Assembly (NCBI GenBank): GCA_019057735.1
Contig: JAHLWV010000118.1
Location: forward strand, 1-6,819
From: Promethearchaeota archaeon
GTDB lineage: Archaea; Asgardarchaeota; Lokiarchaeia; Sigynarchaeales; SOKP01
Length of the DNA stretch: 6,819 bases
Reading direction: 5' to 3'
Shown: positions 1-5,400 of the stretch, piece after piece
Position numbering within the stretch: the first letter of the stretch is position 1
How the letters are laid out: each line of letters opens with the position of its first letter
Made by a program: the position numbers and the translations under genes
Notes under the pieces: generated by a model
Database searches by the model: none
Seen by the model: the letters and a program-made list of their open reading frames with translations, nothing else
Told to the model about the DNA's origin: nothing

Positions 1-34
1 TTAATGCTTGTATTACTCTTTTTCGAGCACTCAT
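1..34 (-). CDS. UroD/MtaA-like protein, 5' end only (runs off left edge)
   Basis: Read on the minus strand from the ATG at 34-32, the frame gives MSARKRVIQAL, followed by a codon starting AA. This matches the usual N-terminus of uroporphyrinogen decarboxylase-like (UroD/MtaA superfamily) proteins, of the form M-(S/T/N)-x-R-(E/K)-R-V-x-x-x-L-(N/D)-H-K. The complete relative in this window at 5401 begins MNSRERVNVTLDHKEPD, with the same S-R-x-R-V-x-x-x-L spacing. Only 11 codons are visible, so the call rests on this short N-terminal resemblance, on the start lying at the edge of a non-coding AT-rich gap, and on a TATA-like sequence 30-odd bases upstream. If correct, the region carries two UroD-like paralogues in opposite orientation. 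Members of this family are often cobalamin-linked methyltransferases rather than true HemE, but nothing here shows the substrate. Confidence 0.5.
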   Translation of the reverse strand, partial: MSARKRVIQAL

Positions 35-134
35 AATTTCTAACTCTTAAAAATTTAATTATGGTATAAATGGGAAAAGAACAAAATTTTATCCTAAAAT
101 TAAATTTATCAATCTTCTAATTCTAATAAATTAC
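35..134. promoter_or_regulatory. Divergent intergenic region with putative archaeal promoters
   Basis: This 100-base AT-rich gap separates the divergent gene at 34 from the crotonase at 135. On the plus strand AAATTTATC at about 102-110 lies about 28 bases before the ATG at 135, the spacing expected of an archaeal TATA box for a leaderless mRNA; no Shine-Dalgarno sequence precedes that ATG. On the minus strand CATTTATACC (complement of about 61-70) lies about 33 bases before the ATG at 34. The 13-mer TTAAAAATTTAAT at 47-59 recurs exactly at 5295-5307 in the other divergent intergenic region. TATA-like strings are common in such AT-rich DNA, so these are placements by spacing only. Confidence 0.35.
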
Positions 135-905
135 ATGGTAGTATTAATTGAGAAGAATTATCATGTTTTTACTATTATCATAAACAATCCCGACGTTAAA
201 AACGCTGTTGATGGTCCTACGGCTCGAGAACTAAGTTCTGCTTTTAAAACATTCGAAAGTGACGAAAAAGCTTTAGTTGCCGTATTATGGGGTGCTAATG
301 GGACTTTCTGTTCGGGTGCAAATTTAAAGGCGATTACTGAAGGACGAGGAAACAAAGTAGAAAAGGAAGGAGATGGACCTATGGGTCCGACTCGAATGGA
401 GTTAAAAAAACCTGTTATTGCGGCAATAGCAGGTTATGCCGTTGCAGGCGGCTTAGAACTTGCCTTGTGGTGCGATATGCGAGTAGTTGAAAAGAACGCG
501 ATATTTGGTGTGTTTTGTCGCCGATTTGGAGTGCCTCTTGTGGATGGAGGTACGGTAAGGTTACCAAGACTTATTGGTTTAAGTCGGGCAATGGATATGA
601 TTCTTACTGGGCGTTCTGTAGTCGCTGAAGAAGCATTATCTTGGGGATTAGCTAATCGAGTAGTAGAAATTGGTCAAGCAAGAATTGAAGCAGAAGATTT
701 AGCACGGGAAATTGCGGCCTTTCCTCAGAATTGTATGAGAAATGATCGTCTTTCAGTTTATCGTCAAATGGGATTAAGTGTTGACGACGCAATGATAAAA
801 GAATTTGAACTCGGTTTAAAAACGCTTGAAAGTGGAGAATACTTGCTAGGAAGCAAAACTTTTATGAAAGGAAATGGAAAGCACGGTAATTTTAACAATA
901 TTTGA
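135..905 (+). CDS. Crotonase (enoyl-CoA hydratase/isomerase) family protein
   Basis: A 256-residue protein of typical crotonase length, cytoplasmic, acting on an acyl-CoA thioester. The first oxyanion-hole segment is FCSGANLK (58-65), the usual F-C-x-G-A-D-L-K with Asn for Asp. The second is AVAGGLELALWCD (102-114), where G105/G106 and E108 match the classical GGxE glutamate. Next comes FGVFCRRFGVPLVDGGTVRL (124-143) and then LTGR (157-160). In rat mitochondrial hydratase a second catalytic Glu lies 20 residues after the first; here that position is C128, so water addition by the classical two-Glu mechanism is doubtful. The FCRR-x-GVPLxDGG pattern is, from memory, shared by a crotonase subgroup of unknown exact reaction. 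The ATG at 135 places the family's N-terminus correctly and has no ribosome binding site, which suggests a leaderless first gene. YjbQ follows 30 bases after the stop. Family call is firm; substrate is unknown. Confidence 0.93.
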   Translation: MVVLIEKNYHVFTIIINNPDVKNAVDGPTARELSSAFKTFESDEKALVAVLWGANGTFCSGANLKAITEGRGNKVEKEGDGPMGPTRMELKKPVIAAIAGYAVAGGLELALWCDMRVVEKNAIFGVFCRRFGVPLVDGGTVRLPRLIGLSRAMDMILTGRSVVAEEALSWGLANRVVEIGQARIEAEDLAREIAAFPQNCMRNDRLSVYRQMGLSVDDAMIKEFELGLKTLESGEYLLGSKTFMKGNGKHGNFNNI

Positions 906-926
906 AAATAACTTTGTACTTAAAAT

Positions 927-931
927 GGTGA
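927..931 (+). promoter_or_regulatory. Ribosome binding site (GGTGA) of the YjbQ gene
   Basis: GGTGA lies 4 bases before the ATG at 936 and is complementary to the usual 3' end of 16S rRNA. It supports that start, and it fits translation of an internal operon gene, in contrast to the crotonase upstream, which lacks such a site. Confidence 0.6.
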
Positions 932-935
932 AATA

Positions 936-1355
936 ATGATTGTATTTGAAGAATTTAGAGTAAAAACACCTGAAAGAGAAGTATTGCTTGAAATAACAAA
1001 TGAAATTAAACAAATTGTAAAAAATTCTAATATAAATGAAGGCACCTGTAGCGTATTCGTACCTCACACAACTGCGGGAATAACTATAAACGAAAACGCA
1101 GATCGATCCGTAATGAAAGATGTTGCGAATTATCTAAATAAGTTAATTCCTAAAGATGGAGGGCTAGGATACTCCTTCAAGCATGGTGAAGGGAATTCTG
1201 ACGCCCATATTAAATGTTTGTTAACGGGAAATTCAATAAATATATTAATTCACAAGGGAAAATTAATGTTAGGAACTTGGCAGGGGATTATATTTGCTGA
1301 GTATGACGGTCCAAGAAATAGAAAAGTGTTTGTTCAAATTACGGGAGAACTATGA
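936..1355 (+). CDS. yjbQ: YjbQ/UPF0047 family protein (secondary thiamine-phosphate synthase-like)
   Basis: A 139-residue, single-domain cytoplasmic protein of normal family length. It has the signatures of the YjbQ/UPF0047 fold: HTTAGITINENAD (44-56), HGEGNSDAHIK (83-93) and LGTWQGIIFAEYDGPRNR (112-129). The conserved histidines H44, H83 and H91 are all present and are thought to line a metal/active-site pocket at a trimer interface. Family members show weak thiamine-phosphate synthase activity and can complement thiE mutants when overexpressed, but the physiological role is not settled, so the name should be read as a family label. The start has a GGTGA ribosome binding site. The gene lies 30 bases behind the crotonase, probably in one transcript, and its stop is only 4 bases from the stop of the convergent transporter gene. 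Confidence 0.93.
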   Translation: MIVFEEFRVKTPEREVLLEITNEIKQIVKNSNINEGTCSVFVPHTTAGITINENADRSVMKDVANYLNKLIPKDGGLGYSFKHGEGNSDAHIKCLLTGNSINILIHKGKLMLGTWQGIIFAEYDGPRNRKVFVQITGEL

Positions 1356-1359
1356 AGTA

Positions 1360-2517
1360 TTAATATTTCTTATCGACTAAAAATCTAGTTATAATAAGAG
1401 ATATAATCATTAAACCAAAAACGACATAAAATGGAAACAAGATTTCTATTTCACCTAAAGGGCTCATGATCATTGGAGCAATTGCCCCACAGAAAAGCCC
1501 GATCGCATTATTGAATCCGATCCCCGAACCCTTTAACTTAGGTTGAATATCTTCAATTACTTCTAATAAAAGAGTAATGCCAGCGGGATCAAACAATGCT
1601 ATACCTATTGCCAAAAAAGACACTACAATAAAAAATACAGGTAGGTTCAAAACAAAATCTGCAAAAAAGAATGAAATTCCGAAAAGCATAACTGTTAATT
1701 GTCCCACCATCATCAATTTTCGAGGACCATATCGATTTAATAACTTACTGGAAATAAAAATAAAAACAACATAAATAGCCATAATAGCCAGCATTAAATA
1801 ACTTGAAGTGACTTCATCTAATCCAAAACCATTTACATTGTCTTGTAAAACCCATATCAAATAAGCAGTAATAAATCCAAATAAAAACCATCTCATACTA
1901 TTTAATATTAGCGTAATGATATATTGACGCTCTTTAAGAAGAATTTTTATGTTTGTTATGTTGAAATCCATAGTATTATCTTGATTCTCACTCTTCTCAG
2001 GTTTGTTATCATCTTTCAGCACGAAAAAAATAAACACTATACTAAAACAAATCAGGAATCCCGATATCAAGAAAATACTCCTAAACCCAAAGAAACTCGC
2101 AAAAAACCCCCCTATTATGAATCCAAGGAAGAATCCCACGTTCATGTATAACGAATAATAGCCCATTCCCTTACTATGTTGATCCTTTTTGTAGATATCG
2201 CCGATTATTGCTTGTAAAATTGAAGTATAAGCCCCTGCTCCTTGGATTGCTCTGTAGATGACCAATTGGATTACATCCTGAGCTGTAAAACATAAAAATG
2301 TTCCTATTAGATATATAAACATTCCGAATAGGACTACATTTCGCCGTCCTAATTTATCTGAGATTGCTGCATAAGGATATTGTAAAATACTTTGAGTCAC
2401 AGAAAAAATACCAATTATTATTCCATAGGAAGTTAGAGAACCAGCAAGACTTTCAACAAATGAAGGCAAGCCGATTTGGATAATGCTCAACCCCATACTT
2501 CTAAACGCTGTTGACAT
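1360..2517 (-). CDS. Major facilitator superfamily (MFS) transporter
   Basis: A polytopic membrane protein with two six-helix halves joined by a hydrophilic loop (about 168-198, rich in D, E, K and N). The first half carries MFS motif A, AISDKLGRR (51-59, D54 and R58/R59 between helices 2 and 3), and the helix-4 motif RAIQGAGA (89-96, R-x-x-Q-G-x-G). A weaker repeat, NRYGPRKL (261-268), sits at the equivalent place in the second half. Length and motifs resemble proton-coupled drug or sugar exporters/importers of the DHA1 type; substrate and direction cannot be read. Coordinates use the first ATG (385 residues), but that start cuts into helix 1: the frame is open upstream and continues the helix (ILLIVVL just before the ATG), so the true protein is probably about 404 residues, starting near 2574. 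It diverges from the GH172 gene and converges with YjbQ. Confidence 0.92.
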   Translation of the reverse strand: MSTAFRSMGLSIIQIGLPSFVESLAGSLTSYGIIIGIFSVTQSILQYPYAAISDKLGRRNVVLFGMFIYLIGTFLCFTAQDVIQLVIYRAIQGAGAYTSILQAIIGDIYKKDQHSKGMGYYSLYMNVGFFLGFIIGGFFASFFGFRSIFLISGFLICFSIVFIFFVLKDDNKPEKSENQDNTMDFNITNIKILLKERQYIITLILNSMRWFLFGFITAYLIWVLQDNVNGFGLDEVTSSYLMLAIMAIYVVFIFISSKLLNRYGPRKLMMVGQLTVMLFGISFFFADFVLNLPVFFIVVSFLAIGIALFDPAGITLLLEVIEDIQPKLKGSGIGFNNAIGLFCGAIAPMIMSPLGEIEILFPFYVVFGLMIISLIITRFLVDKKY

Positions 2518-2574
2518 TAGAACTACGATTAATAAAATTTTTGTATGTTTGCCTAATTCTCCGCCTGATGAAAT
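2518..2574 (-). other. Probable N-terminal extension of the MFS gene from a non-AUG (ATT) start
   Basis: Upstream of the ATG at 2517 the minus-strand frame stays open to a TAG at 2598-2596. These 19 codons read as a short polar leader (SSGGELGKHTK) followed by ILLIVVL, which completes the first transmembrane helix of an MFS protein. No in-frame ATG, GTG or TTG occurs there. The ATT at 2574-2572 lies 6 bases after GAGAGGAG (complement of 2581-2588), the best Shine-Dalgarno sequence in the window. Translation from this AUU gives about 404 residues. A sequencing error at the start codon is the alternative. Confidence 0.55.
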
Positions 2575-2580
2575 ATTAGT

Positions 2581-2588
2581 CTCCTCTC
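2581..2588 (-). promoter_or_regulatory. Strong ribosome binding site upstream of the MFS gene
   Basis: GAGAGGAG on the minus strand, followed by ACTAAT and then ATT at 2574. It is 60-odd bases from the first ATG at 2517, too far to serve it, and it ends the usual spacing before the ATT codon. It therefore decides in favour of the upstream start. Confidence 0.5.
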
Positions 2589-2623
2589 GTATTTTCTAAA
2601 TTTAATAAGGAAATTCTGTAACC

Positions 2624-2635
2624 AATATAAATTTA
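2624..2635 (-). promoter_or_regulatory. Putative TATA box of the MFS gene
   Basis: The minus strand reads TAAATTTATATT here. A start of transcription 25-27 bases downstream would fall near 2603, giving a leader of roughly 29 bases that contains GAGAGGAG before the ATT at 2574. Placement is by motif and spacing only; another AT-rich box (complement of about 2600-2609) is closer to the gene. Confidence 0.35.
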
Positions 2636-2640
2636 TTTCT

Positions 2641-2670
2641 CCTAACGTTTTGGACTATGAACCTCACGTT
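2641..2670 (+). repeat. Short direct repeat CCT(A/C)ACGTT, possible operator
   Basis: CCTAACGTT at 2641-2649 and CCTCACGTT at 2662-2670 match at 8 of 9 bases with a 21-base offset, about two helical turns, so both copies face the same side of the DNA. They lie between the MFS gene and the GH172 gene in otherwise AT-rich DNA. The arrangement suggests a binding site for a regulator of the divergent pair; no regulator gene is present in the window. Confidence 0.3.
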
Positions 2671-2705
2671 CAATTAATAAATTAAAATAAGTAAGGGATA
2701 TTTTC

Positions 2706-3776
2706 ATGAAAATTGGAATGAATTCTTTAGCAAATTTGGCTCAAATAAGAAAGGATGTAAAAAGAAAACGGGTTTCTAGTTACGATAAGACTGGTTCTAA
2801 TATGGATAATGTTCTATTAGAACCTAGTGAAAGCTATCAAATCTGCGATATAAAAGGGGCTGGTATTATTAAGCATATTTGGATGACAATTGCTTCTGCT
2901 GACCCTAACTATCTACGCAAGTTGGTCCTGAGGATGTGGTGGGATAACGAGAGCGAACCTTCTGTTGAGGTCCCGATAGGAGACTTTTTTGGAGTTGGTC
3001 ATGGCAAGACGGTAAATTTTTGGAGTCTTCCTTTCTCTAACGGTCCAGAGGATGGTAAAGGTTTTAATTGTTTTTTTCCAATGCCCTTTGCTTCTCGAGC
3101 TAAGATCGAAGTAGAAAGCCAATCAGATACTACTACCGTTTTATACTTTTATATAGATTACGAAGAATATAGCAATATCTCAAGCGATCTTGGGAGATTT
3201 CATGCTTTCTGGAATCGGCAAAACCCGTGTGATGGAAAACCCTACGGTACGGGAAAAAAAGTAGAGCGTTTTATTAAAAAAAATACTACTCACGAGGGCG
3301 ACTATTTAATTCTTGACGCAGAAGGAGAAGGACATTTTGTAGGGTGCCACTTAAATATTCATAATCTAATGACTCCCGAAAATACGGCAAAGAACGATCG
3401 TTGGTGGCCTGGAGAAGGTGACGATTACATTTCTATTGATGACGAAGAAACAATTTTATATGGAACCGGTACAGAAGATTATTTCTGCGGTGCTTGGTGC
3501 CCCTCTCAATTCTATTGTTCCCCATATTTTGGCGTAACTATGCCTGGTGGAAGTAAGTGGAGCGGTAAAATATCATATTATAGGTATCACATTGAGGATC
3601 CGATATATTTCCATAAAAACATATCGATAAAAATAGAACATGGTCATGCAAATCAAAGGTCTGACGATTTTTCCTCAACAGCATATTGGTATCAAGCAGA
3701 ACCACATAAAAAGCAAAGTTTTTTCCCAATGGAAGAACGATTACCTCTGGATGAGCCTAAGGAAATCGAACCTTAA
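2706..3776 (+). CDS. DUF2961 / glycoside hydrolase family 172 protein
   Basis: A 356-residue protein that matches the DUF2961 fold end to end: SLANLAQIRK (7-16), RVSSYDKTGSN (22-32), the strand IKHIWMTIAS (55-64), VPIGDFFGVGHG (89-100), WWPGEGDDY (233-241), GTGTEDYF (253-260), YRYHIEDPI (292-300) and EHGHAN (311-316). DUF2961 is now glycoside hydrolase family 172, whose characterised members act on alpha-D-fructofuranosides or D-arabinofuranosides. The two catalytic glutamates of the bifidobacterial enzyme (E270 and E291, from memory) correspond to E237 in GEGDD and E257 in GTGTEDYF, so the protein looks active. No signal peptide or membrane segment is seen, so it should act in the cytoplasm on an imported substrate. 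The ATG at 2706 gives the standard family N-terminus; GGGA about 8 bases upstream is a weak ribosome binding site. Neighbours are a divergent MFS gene and a convergent sulfatase. Exact sugar is unknown. Confidence 0.92.
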   Translation: MKIGMNSLANLAQIRKDVKRKRVSSYDKTGSNMDNVLLEPSESYQICDIKGAGIIKHIWMTIASADPNYLRKLVLRMWWDNESEPSVEVPIGDFFGVGHGKTVNFWSLPFSNGPEDGKGFNCFFPMPFASRAKIEVESQSDTTTVLYFYIDYEEYSNISSDLGRFHAFWNRQNPCDGKPYGTGKKVERFIKKNTTHEGDYLILDAEGEGHFVGCHLNIHNLMTPENTAKNDRWWPGEGDDYISIDDEETILYGTGTEDYFCGAWCPSQFYCSPYFGVTMPGGSKWSGKISYYRYHIEDPIYFHKNISIKIEHGHANQRSDDFSSTAYWYQAEPHKKQSFFPMEERLPLDEPKEIEP

Positions 3777-3790
3777 ATAAATTGGGGCTC

Positions 3791-3798
3791 TTTTTTTT
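3791..3798 (+). terminator. Putative U-run terminator after the GH172 gene
   Basis: A run of eight T lies 15 bases after the TAA of the GH172 gene, preceded by GGGGCTC but no convincing stem-loop. Archaeal transcription often stops at such U-tracts. It would protect the convergent sulfatase from read-through. Confidence 0.5.
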
Positions 3799-3819
3799 AT
3801 TAGAAATAATTCTTTGTAA

Positions 3820-3833
3820 GTATAAATTTATAC
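3820..3833. repeat. 14-base perfect palindrome over the sulfatase stop codon
   Basis: GTATAAATTTATAC is its own reverse complement and contains the sulfatase stop (TAA, complement of 3828-3830). It could act as part of the sulfatase 3' end or be a chance product of AT-rich sequence; it has no loop, so it is a poor RNA hairpin. Confidence 0.3.
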
Positions 3834-5270
3834 ATTTCTCTCTCGTTTCCAATCAGCGTTATCGCTCGTTCTTAAGTACCAACGAAGCAATTGCTCTCTG
3901 AGATCTGATTTTACCTTATCATAAGCATAAATATCGATAAGATTGTTCGCTTCGTTAGGATCGTACATAAGATCATACAACTCTTCTTTACCCTTATCAC
4001 GAATAATGAGCTTCCATAATTTAGTTCTTATCATAGCAGAACGTGCGACCGTAGAGCTATCTTCTTTAGGTATATTCGTTTTATCGTAGTAAATTCCGAT
4101 TCCTGGTAGTTCTGGACTCGAGATAACAGGTTCAAAACATTGCGGTTCGCGAGGATTATAACCGCCTTCTGCAAAGACAGCATTCCTCACTTTTGTTAAG
4201 TGGCCTTGGAGAAAAGGAATTAAATTTTTACCAAAATGAGTGTATTGAGTGTCAATTTGAGCGATATATAATATTGTTGGAAAAATATCAATGGACTGAA
4301 CAAGTTGGTCGTAAACAACATTTTTTCGTTCAATGCCGGGAATTTTTAGTATTAAGGGTATGTTAATCAAACAATCTTGAAATGCTGTTGGCCATTTCTC
4401 TGTTAAACCATAATCGCCAAGAAAATCACCATGATCTGCAAAAAAGGCTATTGCACTATTATCATAAGCACCTATTTCTTTTAATTGGTTTATTATCAAA
4501 CCAAACTGATGATCTACACGAGAAACCATTCCGTAATATGTTGCGATAATTTCTTTAAAATCATTTTTATCTAAATTGTTCAAACCGTACCTTTCATGGA
4601 ATAAGCGCATAAAATCTGGCTTGTCATCCAATTTAGGCGGTATTGGTGCTGGTACTAATTTTCGATCGTACATAGAAAAGTAAGGCTCTTCAACCGTGTA
4701 AGGCGGATGAGGAAAGCTCAAGGCTATGTACAGGCAAAAGGGGTTCTTATGATCAGAATTTAAATAGTCAATTGCCTTTTGAATAACGTGATAATCACTA
4801 TCTTTTGATTCCTCTAATGTTCTCTTACCATAATAAAAAGATTTTCTCATAGGATGCTCTAAGGGATAGGGATTAGTTTTCCAAGAACCAGTTTTCGCTC
4901 TTAACCTTTTCGTTACGCTCTGTTTAATAGCTTCTTTTCCAAAAAGATCGTTTCTTCCTATCCAAACTACCTCATACCCTTTGTCTTTTAAGAGTTTAAA
5001 CAAATTATCTTCATGGGGTTGTAGCAGTTGATAAAGACTTCTATGATTGTTGGAATGAACATATTGTCCCGTAAACGTACAACATCTCGAAGGCCCACAG
5101 ACAGGGTTAACAGTGAAACAATTCCTAAAAGCAACGCCGTCTTTTGCAAGTTGGTCAATATTTGGGGTTTTTATAATAGGATTTCTCCTACCATCAAGAG
5201 AAACGCAGTCTCCTCTAAATTCGTCAGCCACAAAAAATATAATGTTAGGAAGAGTTTTCTCGTGTTCCAT
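3828..5270 (-). CDS. Cysteine-type (formylglycine-dependent) sulfatase
   Basis: A 480-residue type I sulfatase of the alkaline phosphatase superfamily. The N-terminal metal site is FFVADEFRGDC (12-22, D16, with E17 where many have a second Asp). The sulfatase signature is CGPSR (58-62), C58 being the residue converted to formylglycine, followed by CCTFTGQY (63-70). Further expected elements are FPHPPY (186-191, H188), FADHGDFLGDYGLTEKW (277-293, D279/H280 metal ligands and K292), and the C-terminal KLWKLIIRDKGKEELYDL (417-434) with DPNEANNL (437-444). All core residues are present, so activity is likely if a maturase (anSME or FGE type) exists elsewhere; none is in the window. There is no signal peptide, so it is probably cytoplasmic, unlike many secreted sulfatases. 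The ATG at 5270 starts right before the conserved first strand. It converges with the GH172 gene and diverges from the UroD-like gene. The sulfate ester substrate, or a related phosphonate/phosphodiester, is unknown. Confidence 0.94.
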   Translation of the reverse strand: MEHEKTLPNIIFFVADEFRGDCVSLDGRRNPIIKTPNIDQLAKDGVAFRNCFTVNPVCGPSRCCTFTGQYVHSNNHRSLYQLLQPHEDNLFKLLKDKGYEVVWIGRNDLFGKEAIKQSVTKRLRAKTGSWKTNPYPLEHPMRKSFYYGKRTLEESKDSDYHVIQKAIDYLNSDHKNPFCLYIALSFPHPPYTVEEPYFSMYDRKLVPAPIPPKLDDKPDFMRLFHERYGLNNLDKNDFKEIIATYYGMVSRVDHQFGLIINQLKEIGAYDNSAIAFFADHGDFLGDYGLTEKWPTAFQDCLINIPLILKIPGIERKNVVYDQLVQSIDIFPTILYIAQIDTQYTHFGKNLIPFLQGHLTKVRNAVFAEGGYNPREPQCFEPVISSPELPGIGIYYDKTNIPKEDSSTVARSAMIRTKLWKLIIRDKGKEELYDLMYDPNEANNLIDIYAYDKVKSDLREQLLRWYLRTSDNADWKRERNV

Positions 5271-5400
5271 AATTAACTCAATATCATTAAGAGTTTAAAA
5301 ATTTAATAACTAAGAAATGAATAACATTAGTAGAAGCATTAAATTTACAAACCATCGTAATTACAAATCAAATAGGATAACTATTAATGGTGTTAAAATC
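5271..5400. promoter_or_regulatory. Divergent intergenic region between sulfatase and UroD-like genes
   Basis: For the sulfatase, a TATA-like TTAAATTTTTAA on the minus strand (complement of 5295-5306) lies about 28 bases before its ATG, which suits a nearly leaderless mRNA. An imperfect inverted repeat, TTAACTC (5273-5279) and GAGTTTA (5291-5297), arms matching at 6 of 7 with an 11-base spacer, lies between that box and the sulfatase start and could be an operator. On the plus strand AAATTTAAT (5299-5307) or TTAAATTTACA (about 5340-5350) could drive the UroD-like gene, giving a leader before 5401. GGTG at 5389-5392, 8 bases before 5401, is its likely ribosome binding site. The open frame from an ATG at 5317 is judged leader rather than coding. 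Confidence 0.4.

Noticed and set aside
1577..2151. Plus-strand open frames opposite the MFS gene
   Set aside because: They are Lys/Thr-rich shadows of transmembrane codons, with no ribosome binding site or family match.
3776..3800. Rho-independent hairpin terminator after the GH172 gene
   Set aside because: The T-run is present, but no stable stem could be paired upstream of it, so only a U-run terminator is claimed.
5028..5298. Plus-strand open frames of 61 and 82 codons opposite the sulfatase
   Set aside because: They lie over the conserved sulfatase N-terminus in antisense and show no recognisable family.
5317..5400. N-terminal extension of the UroD-like protein from the ATG at 5317
   Set aside because: The 28 extra residues are basic and unlike any family N-terminus. 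The start lies only about 10 bases from the likely TATA-like box, and GGTG at 5389 supports 5401.
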